DNA from: Pseudomonadota bacterium
Lineage (GTDB): Bacteria > Pseudomonadota > Alphaproteobacteria > Thalassobaculales > Thalassobaculaceae
DNA: 8,588 bases
Assembly: GCA_027623845.1 (NCBI GenBank)
Contig: JAQBUJ010000099.1
Span: forward strand, 1-8,588
Reading direction: 5' to 3'
Shown piece after piece: positions 6,310 to 8,588 of the stretch; within the stretch, counting starts at the first letter, position 1, and each line of letters opens with the position of its first letter. A program made the translations under genes and the position numbers. Below the pieces are notes generated by a model. It was not told where the DNA came from. It saw only the letters and a program-made list of their open reading frames with translations, and did no database searches.

Positions 6310-8298
6310 TTAGGCGTCATCGTGAAAATAATCGTAGATCCGTTTGGCGACTGTCTTGCTGACGCCATCGACGGATTCCAGGTCAGTGAGTCCGGCTCTT
6401 GATACCGCTCGGGCCGAGCCAAAATGGTGCAAGAGAGCTTTTTTGCGTTTGGCGCCGATCCCGGCAATGTCATCGATGCCGGTGTGCGATATTGCTTTCG
6501 TCCGTCGAGCCCGATGGGTTTCGATGGCGAATCGATGTGCTTCATCCCGCAACCGTTGCAGATAGTAAAGCACGGGATCGCGTTCGGGCATCGAGATCGG
6601 CGATTTACCAGGTCTGTGAAAGCGTTCACGCCCGGCATCCCGGTCCGGGCCCTTGGAAATAGCCACGAAAGGGACATCCTCGATTTCGAGCTCGCGCGCG
6701 ATTTCGATCGCCACGCTCAATTGTCCCGGCCCGCCATCGATCAGCACCAGATCCGGCCAACTGCCCTTGTCGCCATCGGGGTCTTCCTTCTGTGCGCGGG
6801 TAAAGCGCCGGCGGAGCACTTGGCGCATCATCGCGTAATCGTCACCGCCCTGGACCATTGGTTCCTCGGGCGTATCGGGCGCGGCGGGGTGATGGGTGCT
6901 TGCGTCGGCGTTTTTTGAACCGGGACCGATCACATTGCGAATGTTGAACTTGCGATAGGCGTTCTTCATGAACCCGTCCGGCCCGGCGACGATCATCGCG
7001 CCGACGGCGTTGGTGCCTTGGATATGACTGTTGTCATAGACCTCGATCCGCTCCGGCGCCGCCTTAAGATCAAAGGCTGTGGCGACACCCTCCAGCAGGC
7101 GTCGGTATGACGCGGTCTCCGCCAATCGCCGGCCAAGCGCATCGCGGGCATTGGTCAAGGCGTGTTCGAGCAGCTTACGCTTCGAGCCTCGTACCGGCAT
7201 CGACAACTCGACCTTGCGGTCGGCCCGGACCGACAAGGCTTCGGCAAGCAACGCGCGTTCCGCCAACGCGTGACTGACCAGAACCAAGCGGGGCGGTTGC
7301 TTGTTGTCATAAAACTGGCCGATGAAGGCCGCCAACACCTCGCTCGGGTCATGGGATTTATCATGGCTGGGGAAATAGGCGCGGTTGCCATAGTTGCTGC
7401 CGCCGCGGAAGAAAAATACCTGAATGCAGCTTGCGCCGCTGTCGCTGTGGAGCGCGAAGGCGTCGGCGTCGGCAAGGCCTTCGACATTGATGTCCTGATG
7501 CGCTTGGACCTGTGTCATGGCTCGAATTCGATCGCGATACAGCGCCGCTGTCTCGAAATCCATCGAATCGCTGGCTTGCTGCATCCTGGCGGCCAGTGCG
7601 CGTTGCACGGCGCCGCTTTCTCCGGATAGAAAGCTGCGTGCCTGGCCGACCAATTCGCCGTAGTCCTCGGCGCTTATATAGTCGACGCAGGGCGCGGCGC
7701 AGCGCTTGATTTGATACTGCAGGCAAGGCCGTGTCCGGCTGTTGAACACCGCGTCGGAGCAATTGCGGATCAGAAAGGCCCGTTGCAGCGCGGTGATCGT
7801 TCGGTTGACGGCGCCGGCCGAGGCGAAGGGGCCGAAATAGCCCCCGGGCCGGGTTTGGGCGCCGCGATGCTTGATGAGGCGAGCCCATTGATGGTCGCCG
7901 GTGATTAGAATGTGCGGGAATGATTTATCGTCCCGCATCAGAACATTGTAACGCGGCTTCAGGCGTTTGATCAGGTTGCTTTCTAGAAGCAGCGCCTCCA
8001 CCTCGGTATGGGTGGTGACGATGACCATCGATGTGGTTTCGCTGACCATCCGGAAAATTCGATGCGAGACCTTGGCCGGGGTCGTGTAACTGACGACGCG
8101 CTTTTTTAGGTTGCGCGCCTTGCCGACATAAAGAACGTCGCCATTGGCGTCCAGCATCCGGTAGACACCCGGCGACGACGGTAGGGTGCGCACCTGCGCC
8201 TGGACAACCGCGATGCCCGCTTCGATATCCGGACGCGGTTTTGCTTTGCCTCCGGGGCGCTTGGCGGCACTTTGGCTATCCATGTTGGTCTCGTTCAT
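6310..8298 (-). CDS. uvrC: Excinuclease ABC subunit UvrC
   Basis: The dual-incision nuclease of bacterial nucleotide excision repair, acting with UvrA and UvrB on bulky DNA lesions. From the chosen start it has 662 residues. Domains in order: GIY-YIG nuclease (SSPGVYR, 41-47; YVGKARNLKKRV, 57-68; EALLLE, 101-106); a cysteine-rich region with C180, C192, C200 and C204, the same spacing as the iron-sulfur ligands reported for E. coli UvrC; a UVR helical hairpin (about 234-268); and a C-terminal RNase H-like nuclease (EVYDNSHIQG with Asp422, LVLIDGGPGQ with Asp521, DEAHRFAI with His588). A double helix-hairpin-helix closes the protein (about 605-656). An acidic, Pro/His-rich insertion lies at about 456-483. 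The frame is open to a GTG at 8397, but the ATG at 8298, preceded by GAGG, better fits the family; ATG 8283 is a further alternative. Confidence 0.95.
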   Translation of the reverse strand: MNETNMDSQSAAKRPGGKAKPRPDIEAGIAVVQAQVRTLPSSPGVYRMLDANGDVLYVGKARNLKKRVVSYTTPAKVSHRIFRMVSETTSMVIVTTHTEVEALLLESNLIKRLKPRYNVLMRDDKSFPHILITGDHQWARLIKHRGAQTRPGGYFGPFASAGAVNRTITALQRAFLIRNCSDAVFNSRTRPCLQYQIKRCAAPCVDYISAEDYGELVGQARSFLSGESGAVQRALAARMQQASDSMDFETAALYRDRIRAMTQVQAHQDINVEGLADADAFALHSDSGASCIQVFFFRGGSNYGNRAYFPSHDKSHDPSEVLAAFIGQFYDNKQPPRLVLVSHALAERALLAEALSVRADRKVELSMPVRGSKRKLLEHALTNARDALGRRLAETASYRRLLEGVATAFDLKAAPERIEVYDNSHIQGTNAVGAMIVAGPDGFMKNAYRKFNIRNVIGPGSKNADASTHHPAAPDTPEEPMVQGGDDYAMMRQVLRRRFTRAQKEDPDGDKGSWPDLVLIDGGPGQLSVAIEIARELEIEDVPFVAISKGPDRDAGRERFHRPGKSPISMPERDPVLYYLQRLRDEAHRFAIETHRARRTKAISHTGIDDIAGIGAKRKKALLHHFGSARAVSRAGLTDLESVDGVSKTVAKRIYDYFHDDA

Positions 8299-8372
8299 GG
8301 CCTCAATGTCGCTAGCCTGTCCGGCGTCGTCAACCGGGCAACGAACACCGCTCAGGAGTAATCCACGACGCT

Positions 8373-8393
8373 TGTGGAAAAGGCTGTGGGTAA
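8373..8393 (-). promoter_or_regulatory. Two DnaA-box-like 9-mers upstream of uvrC
   Basis: The minus strand contains TTACCCACA (8393-8385) and TTTTCCACA (8381-8373), 12 bp apart in register and in the same orientation. The second fits the relaxed DnaA consensus TTWTNCACA exactly; the first differs from TTATCCACA at one base. They lie upstream of the chosen uvrC start and next to the A+T-rich stretch. They may be DnaA sites or chance matches. Confidence 0.3.
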
Positions 8394-8433
8394 CCACCCA
8401 AGATCGGCCTCACGGCCCCGTGCTTCCTTCGCA

Positions 8434-8450
8434 TTGAACCAATTGGTCAA
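8434..8450. repeat. Palindrome TTGA-ACCAATTGGT-CAA, possible operator
   Basis: A perfect 10 bp palindrome ACCAATTGGT (8439-8448 within the element; one unpaired A on the left) is extended by TTG and CAA arms. It lies downstream of the candidate promoter and upstream of uvrC, where a dimeric regulator could bind. No regulator is identified. Confidence 0.35.
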
Positions 8451-8478
8451 AAAATAGGCAATTTAGCTAATCATTTGA

Positions 8479-8503
8479 AATATAACATTTATTAGGAAGT
8501 CAA
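8479..8503 (-). promoter_or_regulatory. Candidate promoter for the uvrC-pgsA-Moco operon
   Basis: On the minus strand, TGTTATATT (8487-8479) is a good extended -10 element. TTGACT (8503-8498) lies upstream, but only 13 bp away; an alternative -35, TTCAAC (8509-8504), is 19 bp away. The leader to the uvrC start would be about 170-180 bases. Nothing better was seen upstream of uvrC. Confidence 0.35.
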
Positions 8504-8508
8504 GTTGA

Positions 8509-8522
8509 ATCAGAGGTCTGAT
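8509..8522. repeat. Short inverted repeat ATCAGA-gg-TCTGAT
   Basis: Perfect 6 bp arms with a 2-base spacer lie just upstream of the candidate -35 elements of the uvrC operon. This could be an operator half-site pair, or chance. No other copies were noticed in the window. Confidence 0.25.
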
Positions 8523-8588
8523 CAGGGCAATCGGGTGAATTTTCGCGTGACATGAATTGAGCAGTCTGAATCCCTCGAGATCCTTTTG

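Larger units (their letters stand above)
8399..8588. other. A+T-rich gene-free segment at the right end
   Basis: No credible coding frame, tRNA or mobile element was seen. Counted by eye, 8441-8510 is about three quarters A+T, in contrast to the G+C-rich genes around it. The segment holds the candidate promoter and inverted repeats listed separately. The next gene to the right lies outside the window. Confidence 0.5.

Noticed and set aside
8299..8397. 33-codon N-terminal extension of UvrC from a GTG at 8397
   Set aside because: UvrC proteins normally begin shortly before the SSPGVYR block, and the extension has no domain character; the DnaA-like sites and leader fit non-coding DNA better.
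8299..8588. SOS (LexA) box upstream of uvrC
   Set aside because: No GAAC-N7-GAAC or GTTC-N7-GTTC direct repeat could be found; the single GAAC at 8437 lacks a partner at the right distance.

Overview
The window looks like a stretch of an alphaproteobacterial chromosome, probably from the Rhodospirillales or a related lineage. The genes are G+C-rich with G/C-heavy third codon positions. The gene order (uvrC followed by pgsA and molybdenum-cofactor genes; def followed by fmt) and the protein sequences fit that group. The lineage is an inference from family resemblance, not from a database search. No mobile element, CRISPR array, tRNA or rRNA was seen.

Layout. (1) At 25-684, minus strand, lies a short zinc metalloprotease of the matrixin/serralysin type. 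It has an intact HExxHxxGxxH site but only the beginning of what looks like a C-terminal RTX repeat region. (2) Positions 685-1043 are a gene-poor divergent spacer. (3) On the plus strand, def (peptide deformylase, 1044-1571) and fmt (methionyl-tRNA formyltransferase, 1585-2529) form a two-gene unit that adds and removes the N-terminal formyl group of new proteins. A hairpin at 2527-2569 separates fmt from the convergent unit on the other strand.

(4) The rest of the window is one tightly packed minus-strand gene group, transcribed from about 8.5 kb down to 2.6 kb: uvrC (excision repair nuclease), pgsA (phosphatidylglycerophosphate synthase), mobB, moeA, moaD, moaE and a NUDT15/MutT-like Nudix hydrolase. 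Junctions from pgsA onward are 25 bp or less, and moeA/moaD and moaE/nudix overlap by 4 bp, so this is very likely an operon. MoaD and MoaE together form molybdopterin synthase, MoeA inserts molybdenum, and MobB assists dinucleotide cofactor formation. The other cofactor genes (moaA, moaC, mobA, mog) are not here. The Nudix protein and UvrC both serve genome integrity, at nucleotide-pool and DNA level respectively.

(5) Upstream of uvrC (8299-8588) there is no gene. This segment has two DnaA-box-like 9-mers, a palindrome, a markedly A+T-rich stretch of about 70 bp and a candidate promoter for the operon. It is the least explained part of the window.

Overall this is mostly housekeeping DNA. 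I found no convincing undescribed system. The points worth a second look are the short RTX-less protease, in-frame insertions in MoeA and UvrC, and the origin-like or regulatory sequence upstream of uvrC.
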